A DNA stretch of 64,000 bases, taken from Myxococcus xanthus. GTDB taxonomy: Bacteria; Myxococcota; Myxococcia; Myxococcales; Myxococcaceae. The position numbers were made by a program, and so were the translations under genes. Numbering within the stretch: position 1 is the first letter of the stretch; each line of letters begins with the position of its first letter. Positions 57,891 through 64,000 of the stretch are shown here, in pieces. The notes under the pieces are model-generated. The model saw only the letters and a program-made list of their open reading frames with translations, was not told the DNA's origin and ran no database searches. The stretch is from assembly GCF_900106535.1 (NCBI RefSeq), contig NZ_FNOH01000012.1:124001-188000 (forward strand). Reading direction: 5' to 3'.

Positions 57891-58601
57891 ATGAGCAGCA
57901 GCTACCGCATCAAGTCGGGCGACACCCTCTCCCACCTGGCGCAGCGCTACAACACCAGTGTCAGCGCGCTGATGAAGGCGAATCCGCAGATCAAGAACGC
58001 GGACCTCATCTACGCCGGCAAGTCGCTGAACATCCCCGGTTCGAAGGACTCCTTCGAGAGCGGCTCTGCGGGCCGCGCGGGTGGCGCCACGGGCGGCGGC
58101 GGCAGCAGCGGCGGTGCGCAGGACGTGCAGGGCCCCAGCAGCTCCGGCCCCGGCGTCCGCGGCCCCAAGGGCAGCCCCTTCGAAATCGCGTCGCAGCACC
58201 TGGGCAAGAACGCGGGCTCGCTGAAGCTGGAGAAGAACGGCGTGGGCGCGGACATGGAGGACTGGGTCCCCAACAACGTCAACTGCGCCAACTTCGTGTC
58301 CGCCGTGCTGGAGCAGTCCGGCCAGATTTCCGACTCGCAGCACGACAACAGCGTGATGGGCCTGATGGCCAAGCTGGACAGGGACCCCAAGTTCAAGCGC
58401 ATCGACCTGAAGGACGCGAAGCCGGGTGACGTGGTCTCCATGAAGACCAACGGCGGCCAGCACGTGGTGATGTTCGCGGGCTGGAAGGACGGCAAGCCGA
58501 CGTTCATCGGCTCCAACAACGTCAACTCGGATGGCTCGCAGCGCGTCACCATCTCCAGCATGAACTACCCCATCATGGCGGTGCACCAGTACCAGGGCTG
58601 A
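57891..58601 (+). CDS. LysM plus NlpC/P60-like endopeptidase or amidase
   Basis: 236 residues from the ATG at 57891, no signal peptide. LysM at residues ~3-47 (YRIKSGDTLSHLAQRYNTSV, SALMKANPQIKNADLIYAGK). A Gly/Ser-rich linker follows. C-terminal ~145 residues: VNCANFVSAVLEQSGQISDS (catalytic Cys) and KTNGGQHVVMFAGWKDGKPT (His) with GSNNVNSDG fit a NlpC/P60 or CHAP-type peptidoglycan hydrolase. No signal peptide: export by another route (for example type VI) or cytoplasmic use. Not clearly linked to neighbours. Confidence 0.8.
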   Translation: MSSSYRIKSGDTLSHLAQRYNTSVSALMKANPQIKNADLIYAGKSLNIPGSKDSFESGSAGRAGGATGGGGSSGGAQDVQGPSSSGPGVRGPKGSPFEIASQHLGKNAGSLKLEKNGVGADMEDWVPNNVNCANFVSAVLEQSGQISDSQHDNSVMGLMAKLDRDPKFKRIDLKDAKPGDVVSMKTNGGQHVVMFAGWKDGKPTFIGSNNVNSDGSQRVTISSMNYPIMAVHQYQG

Positions 58602-58797
58602 GCGCCCGCACAGACATGAGCGAGCACCCACGGGGCTCCGCGTCCGACCTTCCAGGCGGGCCCGGGGCCCCGCTGGCGTCCAGGCACCCGCAACGGCTCA
58701 GAGGCAGGGCGCCAGCGACGGCGCGGCCTGGATGAGGCGCGCGTGTCCCGGCTCCTCTCCGAGCATGACCCGCTCGCCCCGCCCAAGCTGTGAGCGC
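58602..58797. other. short intergenic region between convergent genes
   Basis: About 200 bp between the LysM protein and the leftward DUF4157 gene. GC-rich; I see no clean terminator hairpin or open gene. Confidence 0.35.
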
Positions 58798-59571
58798 TCA
58801 GGGCGCGCCGCGGCCCGAGTGCAGGCAGACCACGGCCTCATCCAGCAGGTCGAGCGCCGCGTCGGACCAGCCCCGAAGCTTCATGCGCGGGGACACAGAC
58901 GTGGTGAAGGGGATGAGGCCGGCAACGGCGGCGTCCTCGATGAGCTGAGCCTGTTGCTCGGGGTTGAGCTGGGCCCAACGCTTCTCGCGGCTCACGCCCT
59001 TGCGCCAGTCGTATCCATCGCCGGACCACTGCGCGGCCAGCGCGGCGCTCAGGTAGGCCGTGCCACCGTGCTGGTGCTGCCACACGTGCGTCAGCTCATG
59101 AACGAGCAGGCCGAAGTCCACGCCCCCGCTCCGAGGCGGGACGAAGACGGTGTTGCCGTGCGCGAAGGCCCGCCCGGGAAGGCCCAGCAGGCCCAGCCGA
59201 CCGACCTTCACCCGCACCACCGCGTAGTTCAGGCTGTCTCCAAAGATGGGCCGCAGGCGGGCGATTTCCTCCGCCGAGAGGCGGCGGCCCGGCGGCTCCA
59301 GACCGACCAGCACCTGCACCGAGCTGAGCACGCGCCCGCCCACCATCAACACGGCATCCGCGGGAAGCTGCGCCACGCGCGTCAGGCCCTGGCCCAGTTG
59401 GGGCAGTCCCTCGCGAGGCCGGCCGCGCACGCACTGCGCCACGCCTCCGCCCATCGCCTTCAGCACCACCCCCACGCTGCGAGCCACTCCCACCGACGCG
59501 CTCGAGACACCGGTGAGCAGACCCCGGCCCGCATCCACCAGCCGCTCTGAGAAGGTGGCCGCGTGGCTCAT
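58798..59571 (-). CDS. DUF4157 zincin-like protein
   Basis: 257 residues. Central HExxH site in GLLVHELTHVWQHQHGG, with the surrounding SLNYAVVRVKVGRLG and GRAFAHGNTVFVPPRSGGVD of DUF4157 (eCIS-associated core domain). N-terminal ~90 residues and a C-terminal ~80 residues are extra. DUF4157 proteins are often effectors or linkers of contractile injection systems, but no tail genes are near. The stop-to-start gap to the upstream receiver-like gene is 10 bp. Confidence 0.82.
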   Translation of the reverse strand: MSHAATFSERLVDAGRGLLTGVSSASVGVARSVGVVLKAMGGGVAQCVRGRPREGLPQLGQGLTRVAQLPADAVLMVGGRVLSSVQVLVGLEPPGRRLSAEEIARLRPIFGDSLNYAVVRVKVGRLGLLGLPGRAFAHGNTVFVPPRSGGVDFGLLVHELTHVWQHQHGGTAYLSAALAAQWSGDGYDWRKGVSREKRWAQLNPEQQAQLIEDAAVAGLIPFTTSVSPRMKLRGWSDAALDLLDEAVVCLHSGRGAP

Positions 59572-59581
59572 GCCATGTTCC

Positions 59582-60115
59582 TCAGCGCCCCGCCGTCATG
59601 GCGCGCAGCCCGGAGAGCCCCATCACGGACTCCACCAGCGTGCGCAGCGCACCCGGGCGCCACGGGCGGGACAGCGCGAAGTGCGTGAGGCTGGAGGCGC
59701 TGTAGGCCGCCGCCACCTCGGGACGGAAGTAGGACGACACGAGGATGCGTGGCCCCGCCAGGTCGCGCTCCACCAGCCGAGCCAGGAAGGTCGGCACGGC
59801 CGCTCGCTCCACGGAGTCCAGGTCCACGATCACGGCCTCGGGCACCACACCCAGGTCCATCCGACGATCCGCCGACGCGATGCCCAACGTGGGGACCAGT
59901 TCGAAGTCTGACGCCAGCTCGCGGCCCATCGCCAGCCGGAAGAGCGGCTCCTCCGAGACGAGCATCACCCGAGGCCCCTTGGGCACGCTCCGGTGACGCC
60001 GTGCGGGCGCGGGAGTGGGCTCGATGGGAAGACGCAGTGCGCCAGCCTCCACCAGATGGCGGGCATCGAGGAGGGACTGCGCACGGCGAATCAGGGGGGC
60101 GGGGGCGCTGGACAC
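59582..60115 (-). CDS. degenerate receiver-domain protein
   Basis: 177 residues from a GTG at 60115; an in-frame GTG at 60175 is possible but the stretch between is very AT-rich and looks like promoter. Residues ~50-170 form a receiver-like fold: RVMLVSEEPLFRLAMGRELA, EAVIVDLDSVERAAV (Asp at the phosphoacceptor position), RILVSSYFRPEVA, and LSRPWRPGALRTL where the usual Lys-Pro is Arg-Pro. Probably not phosphorylated normally; a protein-contact domain. Co-transcribed with the DUF4157 gene. Confidence 0.65.
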   Translation of the reverse strand: MSSAPAPLIRRAQSLLDARHLVEAGALRLPIEPTPAPARRHRSVPKGPRVMLVSEEPLFRLAMGRELASDFELVPTLGIASADRRMDLGVVPEAVIVDLDSVERAAVPTFLARLVERDLAGPRILVSSYFRPEVAAAYSASSLTHFALSRPWRPGALRTLVESVMGLSGLRAMTAGR

Positions 60116-60260
60116 AACGCGACAATAACCAGCAATAGCGGAAATATCAATCTTTGCTTCAATTACTGAGCACAATTCCTGGTTTTCAGGACCTCCAAAC
60201 CCATGGAGGTGGGCGTCTTGGCACGCCCGTTCAGTGAGTCAGAAGCAACACCTATTCAAG
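60116..60260 (-). promoter_or_regulatory. AT-rich probable promoter region
   Basis: A markedly AT-rich stretch for this genome (for example agcaatagcggaaatatcaa) directly upstream of the receiver-like gene at 60115. Read leftward it is the likely promoter of that two-gene unit. I could not define exact -10/-35 elements. On the plus strand TTGGCAC at 60218 is followed by GCCCGTTC, a weak sigma-54 look-alike pointing the wrong way. Confidence 0.4.
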
Positions 60261-60311
60261 CGTATCGGGTCTGGAATGACCCTACTGTTTCCACAGGGGG
60301 ATTGCCGCGTA

Positions 60312-60328
60312 CCCGCGGCCTTCGCGGG
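60312..60328. terminator. hairpin downstream of the pilT paralogue
   Basis: CCCGCG-GCCTT-CGCGGG: a 6-bp GC stem with 5-base loop, 26 bp beyond the stop of the leftward pilT-type gene. Probably its terminator; no T tract. Confidence 0.5.
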
Positions 60329-60354
60329 CTCACCCAGGGCAACAGCCGCGCCGC

Positions 60355-61449
60355 TCACTCGAACTCGAGCGCGCGCTGGAAGTCGGCCGGGTTGGAGGCC
60401 GCGCTCTGCGCCGTCTCCAGGGTGATGATCCCCTCCCGATAGAGCTGCGTCAGGTGCTGGTCGAAGGACTGCATGCCGAACATGTCTCGGCCCTTCTCGA
60501 TGACGTCCTTCAGCTCGTTGGCGCGGTCGTCGCGGATGTACTGCTCCACCGTCTTCGTCTGCACCATGATTTCCAACGCCACGGTGCGGCCCTTGCCGCT
60601 GGCCCGGGGCAGCAGGCGCTGCGACACCGTGGCCTTGAGGCAGTCCGCCAGGCGCATGCGCACCATTGTCTGCTCTTCGGCGGGGAACACCGACACCAGG
60701 CGGTTGATGGTGCGTGACGCATCCGTCGTGTGCACCGTGGAGAGCACCAGGTGGCCCGTCTCCGACGCCTTGAGCGCGATGTCGATGGTCTCCGTGTCGC
60801 GCATCTCGCCTACCAGGATGACGTCCGGGTCCTGGCGCAGCGCCGCGCGCAGCGCAATCGCGAAGCTCTGCGTGTCCGGGCCAATCTCCCGCTGGGAGAT
60901 GGAGGACTTGATGTTCTTGTAGATGAACTCGATGGGGTCCTCGATGGTGAGGACGTGCAGGTTCTCCGTGCGATTGATGTGGTCAATCATCGCCGCCAGC
61001 GTGGAGCTCTTCCCCGAGCCCGTCGCGCCCGTCACCAGCACCAACCCGCGCTCGTTGCCGGCAATCTTCTTCAACACCTGCGGCAATCCCAGTCCGTCAA
61101 TGGTTGGGATTTCATCCGGGATGATGCGCAGGATGCACGCCAGCGAGCCCCGCTGCCGGTAGATATTCACCCGGAAGCGCGCCACACCTGGGAGGCTGTA
61201 GGACGCGTCGCACTCCTGAAGCGTGTCAATCTGCTTCTTCACCTCGGGGTCCGACACGACATGGACTGCCACCTGTCGCGTGTGGTCCGCGTGAAGCTTT
61301 TCCATCTTCAAGGGCCGGAGCGCGCCATTGACCCGGTAGATGGGCGGATCCCCCGGCCGGAAGTGGATGTCCGATGCACCGTTCTGCACACCGACCGCGA
61401 GCAGCTTGTTGAGCGTTGCCAGATCCAGGGGAGTGACCCTCGTCAGCAA
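60355..61449 (-). CDS. pilT: PilT-family type IV pilus retraction ATPase
   Basis: 364 residues. Secretion ATPase of the PilT group: N-terminal GASDIHFRPGDPPIYRVNGA, Walker A LVTGATGSGKSSTLAAM, Asp box/Walker B QDPDVILVGEMRDTETID, His box LSTVHTTDASRTINRLVS, and C-terminal GMQSFDQHLTQLYREGIITL. It powers pilus retraction or a related machine. M. xanthus-type genomes carry several PilT paralogues; this one is away from the pil operon, so it is probably a secondary copy. Single gene. Confidence 0.93.
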   Translation of the reverse strand: MLTRVTPLDLATLNKLLAVGVQNGASDIHFRPGDPPIYRVNGALRPLKMEKLHADHTRQVAVHVVSDPEVKKQIDTLQECDASYSLPGVARFRVNIYRQRGSLACILRIIPDEIPTIDGLGLPQVLKKIAGNERGLVLVTGATGSGKSSTLAAMIDHINRTENLHVLTIEDPIEFIYKNIKSSISQREIGPDTQSFAIALRAALRQDPDVILVGEMRDTETIDIALKASETGHLVLSTVHTTDASRTINRLVSVFPAEEQTMVRMRLADCLKATVSQRLLPRASGKGRTVALEIMVQTKTVEQYIRDDRANELKDVIEKGRDMFGMQSFDQHLTQLYREGIITLETAQSAASNPADFQRALEFE

Positions 61450-61500
61450 GGAAGGCCCCGGACTCTAGGCGGATACTCAACAGTTGCACATGGTGCGCAA

Positions 61501-62718
61501 TTACCCCGGGGCAGACACCAGGGTCAGTTCCGCAATCTCAGGCGAGGGCCCCAACCGCAGCGGCGGCCCCCAATAGCCTGTCCCCCTGTGGGTATAGACG
61601 CGCACCCCGGCAATGGTTGCCAGACCACGCACCACCGGCTGCTGCAATTTGACGAGGAACATGAAGGGAAACACCTGTCCGCCGTGCGTGTGCCCGGAAA
61701 GCTGCAGGTCCACCATCACGCCAGCCTCCGCCACGCGCAGGGCGGACCGGGGCTGGTGGGCCAACAACAGACGCGGCACGCCCTGCGGCGCCCCGCGCAG
61801 CGCCAGCTCCGGACGGCTGGCATGCGAGGGAATGATGTGGCCCGCGTCATGGTCCGTCACCCCCGCGATGGTGAGCCGCGCTCCGTCGCGCTCCACCACC
61901 CGGTGCTCGTTCTGAAGGACGGTGAGCCCCAGGCGCGCCACCTCCGCCGCCCAGGCCGGTCCCCCGTGGTAGTACTCGTGATTGCCGGTGACGTAGAAGA
62001 CGCCCAGTGACGCGCGCAGCTCCGACAGGGGCTTCACCTCGTCCCGTAGCGCGTCCACGGCGCCGTCCACCAGGTCGCCCGTCACCGCCACCACGTCCGG
62101 CTGGAGCGCGTTCACCTGCTCCACCACGCGCCGCAGCCAGCGGCCGTCCAACGTGGGCCCCACGTGGATGTCCGAAATCTGCACCACCTTCAGGCCGCTG
62201 AGCCCGGGTGCCAAACCCGCCACCGGCACCGTCACCCGCTCCACCGTCGCCCGGCCACGCGCCGTGATGAAGGCGTACACCACCGCCGGCACCGTCACCC
62301 CCACCGCCACCAGGGCCTTGCCTCGGGCCAGGGCCAACGCGTCCGTCACCACGCCCGACCACGACAGGCCCAGCCCCACCAGGTCCACGACCACCACCGC
62401 GCTCAGCAGGATGCCGAAGGCGCCCAGCCACACGTAGGACGTCCACTGGAGCACCTGCGCCCAGAGAGTCGGTTCGCGGCGCGACGCCACCATTCCTACG
62501 GGCAGCGACAGGAAGAGCAGCGCCACCAGGACGGGCCCCAGCCATGCCCACGGCAGCGGTAGCTGCGGGCTCACGAACAGGCGCACCGCGATGTACGCGT
62601 GCAGCCCGCCCATCAACGTGAGGATGCCACCCAGCGACATCAACCACCGCAATGCCAGCGACAGGGACACTCTGGGCCGTCGGGCCTCCTGCTCCACACC
62701 AGGGGTCAGCTCCGCCAC
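61501..62718 (-). CDS. membrane metallophosphoesterase (YkuE-like)
   Basis: 405 residues; GTG at 62718 is preceded by AAGGAGG at correct distance. Four or five membrane helices in the N-terminal half (LRWLMSLGGILTLMGGLHAY, LGAFGILLSAVVVVDLVGLG). C-terminal catalytic domain: VVQISDIHVGPTL (D-x-H), VAVTGDLVDGAVDALRDE (GDxxD), FYVTGNHEYYHGG (GNHE), LLAHQP (H) and LQLSGHTHGGQVFPF (GHTH). All five blocks of a calcineurin-like phosphoesterase are present. YkuE-like enzymes act on cell-envelope or lipid phosphates outside the membrane. Confidence 0.93.
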   Translation of the reverse strand: MAELTPGVEQEARRPRVSLSLALRWLMSLGGILTLMGGLHAYIAVRLFVSPQLPLPWAWLGPVLVALLFLSLPVGMVASRREPTLWAQVLQWTSYVWLGAFGILLSAVVVVDLVGLGLSWSGVVTDALALARGKALVAVGVTVPAVVYAFITARGRATVERVTVPVAGLAPGLSGLKVVQISDIHVGPTLDGRWLRRVVEQVNALQPDVVAVTGDLVDGAVDALRDEVKPLSELRASLGVFYVTGNHEYYHGGPAWAAEVARLGLTVLQNEHRVVERDGARLTIAGVTDHDAGHIIPSHASRPELALRGAPQGVPRLLLAHQPRSALRVAEAGVMVDLQLSGHTHGGQVFPFMFLVKLQQPVVRGLATIAGVRVYTHRGTGYWGPPLRLGPSPEIAELTLVSAPG

Positions 62719-62897
62719 GAACGACGTCCTCCTTCTCACCGGTGCCAGCCATGACCGCGTCCGGAACGCGGGGACATAACGACAACAGATTGCCGATGCC
62801 CGGCAACCCGCCCGTACGCCAGGCGAGCCAACGCCTCTTCTCGTGCACCACGCCTAAGACACGGGTGACGGGTTGGCGAGCCAACTACGTTCAAAGC

Positions 62898-63422
62898 ATG
62901 AGAACTTCACGTATCTTCACAGCCGCACTGCTCGCAGCGGCAGGCTCGGCCTGGGCCCAGCCCGTCCAGTACCTGGACCTGCGAACGCCTCGGGTCGCGC
63001 TCAATGCGCGTGTCACCGACCGCGACCTCACCAGCCCTGACCTGCAGGTCGGCTTCAGCGACGGCTCCCTTCGAGGCCGCGCCTTCGGCAGGCCCCTCAA
63101 CCTCACGCTGGACGCCGCGCGGATCCGCGGCATCTATGGAAGCGGCCCCGTGGACCTGCGGATGACGCAGGAAGAAGGAGCCCTGCACGCCAAGGGCACG
63201 TTCGGTGGGCAGCTCACCGACTTCCAGGTGACGCCGCAGACGCTCAAGGGCGACGTGGGCCGGTGCAGCTACCAGCTCAAGGCCTCCGAGGAAGGCCGCT
63301 ATCAAGGCTGGCGTTCGTGTCTCGCCGGATTGGAGAACCCGGTATCGCTGTCGATTCCGCCTGCCATTGGCGGCGACGACGCCCGGCTCGTGGCCACCCT
63401 GGCTTTGATTCTGTCGCGGTAG
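62898..63422 (+). CDS. secreted protein, unknown
   Basis: 174 residues from the ATG at 62898. Signal peptide MRTSRIFTAALLAAAGSAWA with AWA cleavage. The mature part is a beta-sandwich-like sequence: VQYLDLRTPRVALNARVTDR, LQVGFSDGSLRGRAFGRPLN, LRMTQEEGALHAKGTFGGQL, with two Cys (VGRCSYQL, RSCLAGLE). No family recognised; periplasmic or outer-membrane-associated. Confidence 0.65.
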   Translation: MRTSRIFTAALLAAAGSAWAQPVQYLDLRTPRVALNARVTDRDLTSPDLQVGFSDGSLRGRAFGRPLNLTLDAARIRGIYGSGPVDLRMTQEEGALHAKGTFGGQLTDFQVTPQTLKGDVGRCSYQLKASEEGRYQGWRSCLAGLENPVSLSIPPAIGGDDARLVATLALILSR

Positions 63423-63476
63423 CCCCACCGCGGGCGGCTATGGTGCGCGCCGTTTCCCTCACGACGGAGCGCATCC

Positions 63477-64000
63477 ATGGCACGCATGCACGAAGTGGAC
63501 TTCCACATCTACGGCGAGGACCTGCAGTTCGTCGAGGTGGAGTTGGACCCAGGAGAAGCCGCGGTCGCCGAAGCCGGCACGCTCATGTACATGGAGGACG
63601 GCATCGAGATGGAGACCATCTTCGGTGACGGCTCGGAGAAGACGAGCGGCTTCTTCGGCTCGCTGCTCGGCGCAGGCAAGCGCCTGCTGACGGGTGAGTC
63701 CCTCTTCACCACTGTCTTCCTCAACAAGAGCGGTAGCGGCAAGCGCAAGGTGTCCTTCGCCGCGCCCTACCCGGGAAAAATCATCCCGGTGAACCTGAGT
63801 GAGCTCGGCGGCGAGCTCATTGCGCAGAAGGACAGCTTCCTCGCCGCGGCCAAGGGCGTCTCGCTGGGCATCGCCTTCCAGAAGAAGCTGGGCACCGGCC
63901 TGTTCGGCGGCGAGGGCTTCATCATGCAGCGGCTCCAGGGTGACGGGCTCGCCTTCATCCACGCCGGCGGCACGCTGCACGAGCGCACGCTGGGCCCGGG
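63477..64000 (+). CDS. AIM24/TIGR00266-family protein, 5' part
   Basis: ATG at 63477 (after GACGGAGCG); the frame is open to the right edge, 174 codons seen. TIGR00266 pattern: ARMHEVDFHIYGEDLQFVEV, LDPGEAAVAEAGTLMYMEDG, GESLFTTVFLNKSGSGKRKV, SFAAPYPGKIIPVNL and FIMQRLQGDGLAFIHAGGTL. Members bind or organise membranes (yeast Aim24 is mitochondrial) and often occur with stress genes. Role in bacteria unknown. It follows the secreted-protein gene by 54 bp. Confidence 0.88.
   Translation, partial: MARMHEVDFHIYGEDLQFVEVELDPGEAAVAEAGTLMYMEDGIEMETIFGDGSEKTSGFFGSLLGAGKRLLTGESLFTTVFLNKSGSGKRKVSFAAPYPGKIIPVNLSELGGELIAQKDSFLAAAKGVSLGIAFQKKLGTGLFGGEGFIMQRLQGDGLAFIHAGGTLHERTLGP

Noticed and set aside
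60218-60235. Sigma-54-like TTGGCAC...TTC on the plus strand
   Set aside because: The -12 part does not match TTGC and the direction leads into the end of a convergent gene.
62652-62897. Upstream extension of the secreted-protein gene
   Set aside because: Antisense to the start of the metallophosphoesterase gene; signal peptide and start fit the ATG at 62898.

Overview
The window is high-GC DNA, roughly 70% where I counted by hand, densely packed with short intergenic gaps and many 4-bp start/stop overlaps. Gene content points to a myxobacterium, most likely Myxococcus or a close relative. The evidence is an AgmX/PglI-type C-terminal domain, a PilT-family ATPase away from any pil cluster, many orphan two-component proteins, numerous lipoproteins, a class B1 metallo-beta-lactamase and decayed polymorphic-toxin immunity genes. 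This is inference from content; no 16S or marker phylogeny was possible.

Layout. 1-2.8 kb: the 3' end of queE, then small membrane proteins, a PKD-like lipoprotein, a GIY-YIG protein and a CBS protein. 2.8-7.3 kb: an alpha/beta hydrolase, then two parvulin-type foldases and pdxA in the familiar surA-pdxA order, with a small ferredoxin gene antisense to the pdxA tail. 7.3-10.3 kb: a TonB-like AgmX/PglI protein, a decayed SnoaL-like gene and a transthyretin-like protein. 10.2-15.7 kb: a leftward, tightly overlapping signalling operon (small ORF, thioredoxin-like protein, membrane histidine kinase, double receiver, soluble histidine kinase, single receiver) followed by aminopeptidase P. 15.8-20.6 kb: hpf, a Zn-alcohol dehydrogenase, a repeat surface protein and a PPOX-fold protein.

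20.9-26.0 kb holds the most coherent system: five overlapping rightward genes encoding myo-inositol-phosphate synthase, a PAP2/Aur1-like transferase, a CDP-alcohol phosphotransferase fused to a GtrA domain, a secreted lipocalin-like protein and a dual-specificity phosphatase. Together they look like a complete inositol-lipid (phosphoinositol-ceramide type) pathway. 26.0-27.1 kb is a lower-GC islet with two lipoproteins, one bearing a JAMM/DUF4329-like HSHP motif. 27.1-31.9 kb: a DUF4340 protein, an AraC regulator, a Tat-lipoprotein flavoprotein and small secreted proteins. 32.0-37.4 kb: two divergent paralogous MMPL/RND transporters. 37.4-46 kb: low-complexity secreted proteins with strong terminator hairpins, a MOSC protein, glgX, a methyltransferase and the B1 beta-lactamase.

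47.1-52.3 kb is an accessory region of lower GC (about 50-55% in lines I counted). It has gene remnants at its left edge, two envelope proteins, a two-gene HipA-like kinase plus DUF3037-like operon, a frameshifted Imm11-like remnant, a multiply broken Imm49-like immunity gene and a degenerate tRNA. From 52.5 kb normal genome returns: a stomatin/SPFH protein, an acyl-CoA dehydrogenase, a TIGR00300 (ornithine cyclodeaminase-like) protein, a second dual-specificity phosphatase, a LysM-NlpC/P60-like protein, a DUF4157 zincin with a degenerate receiver, a PilT paralogue, a membrane metallophosphoesterase and the start of an AIM24-type protein. I saw no CRISPR array, intact insertion sequence, rRNA or intact tRNA gene.
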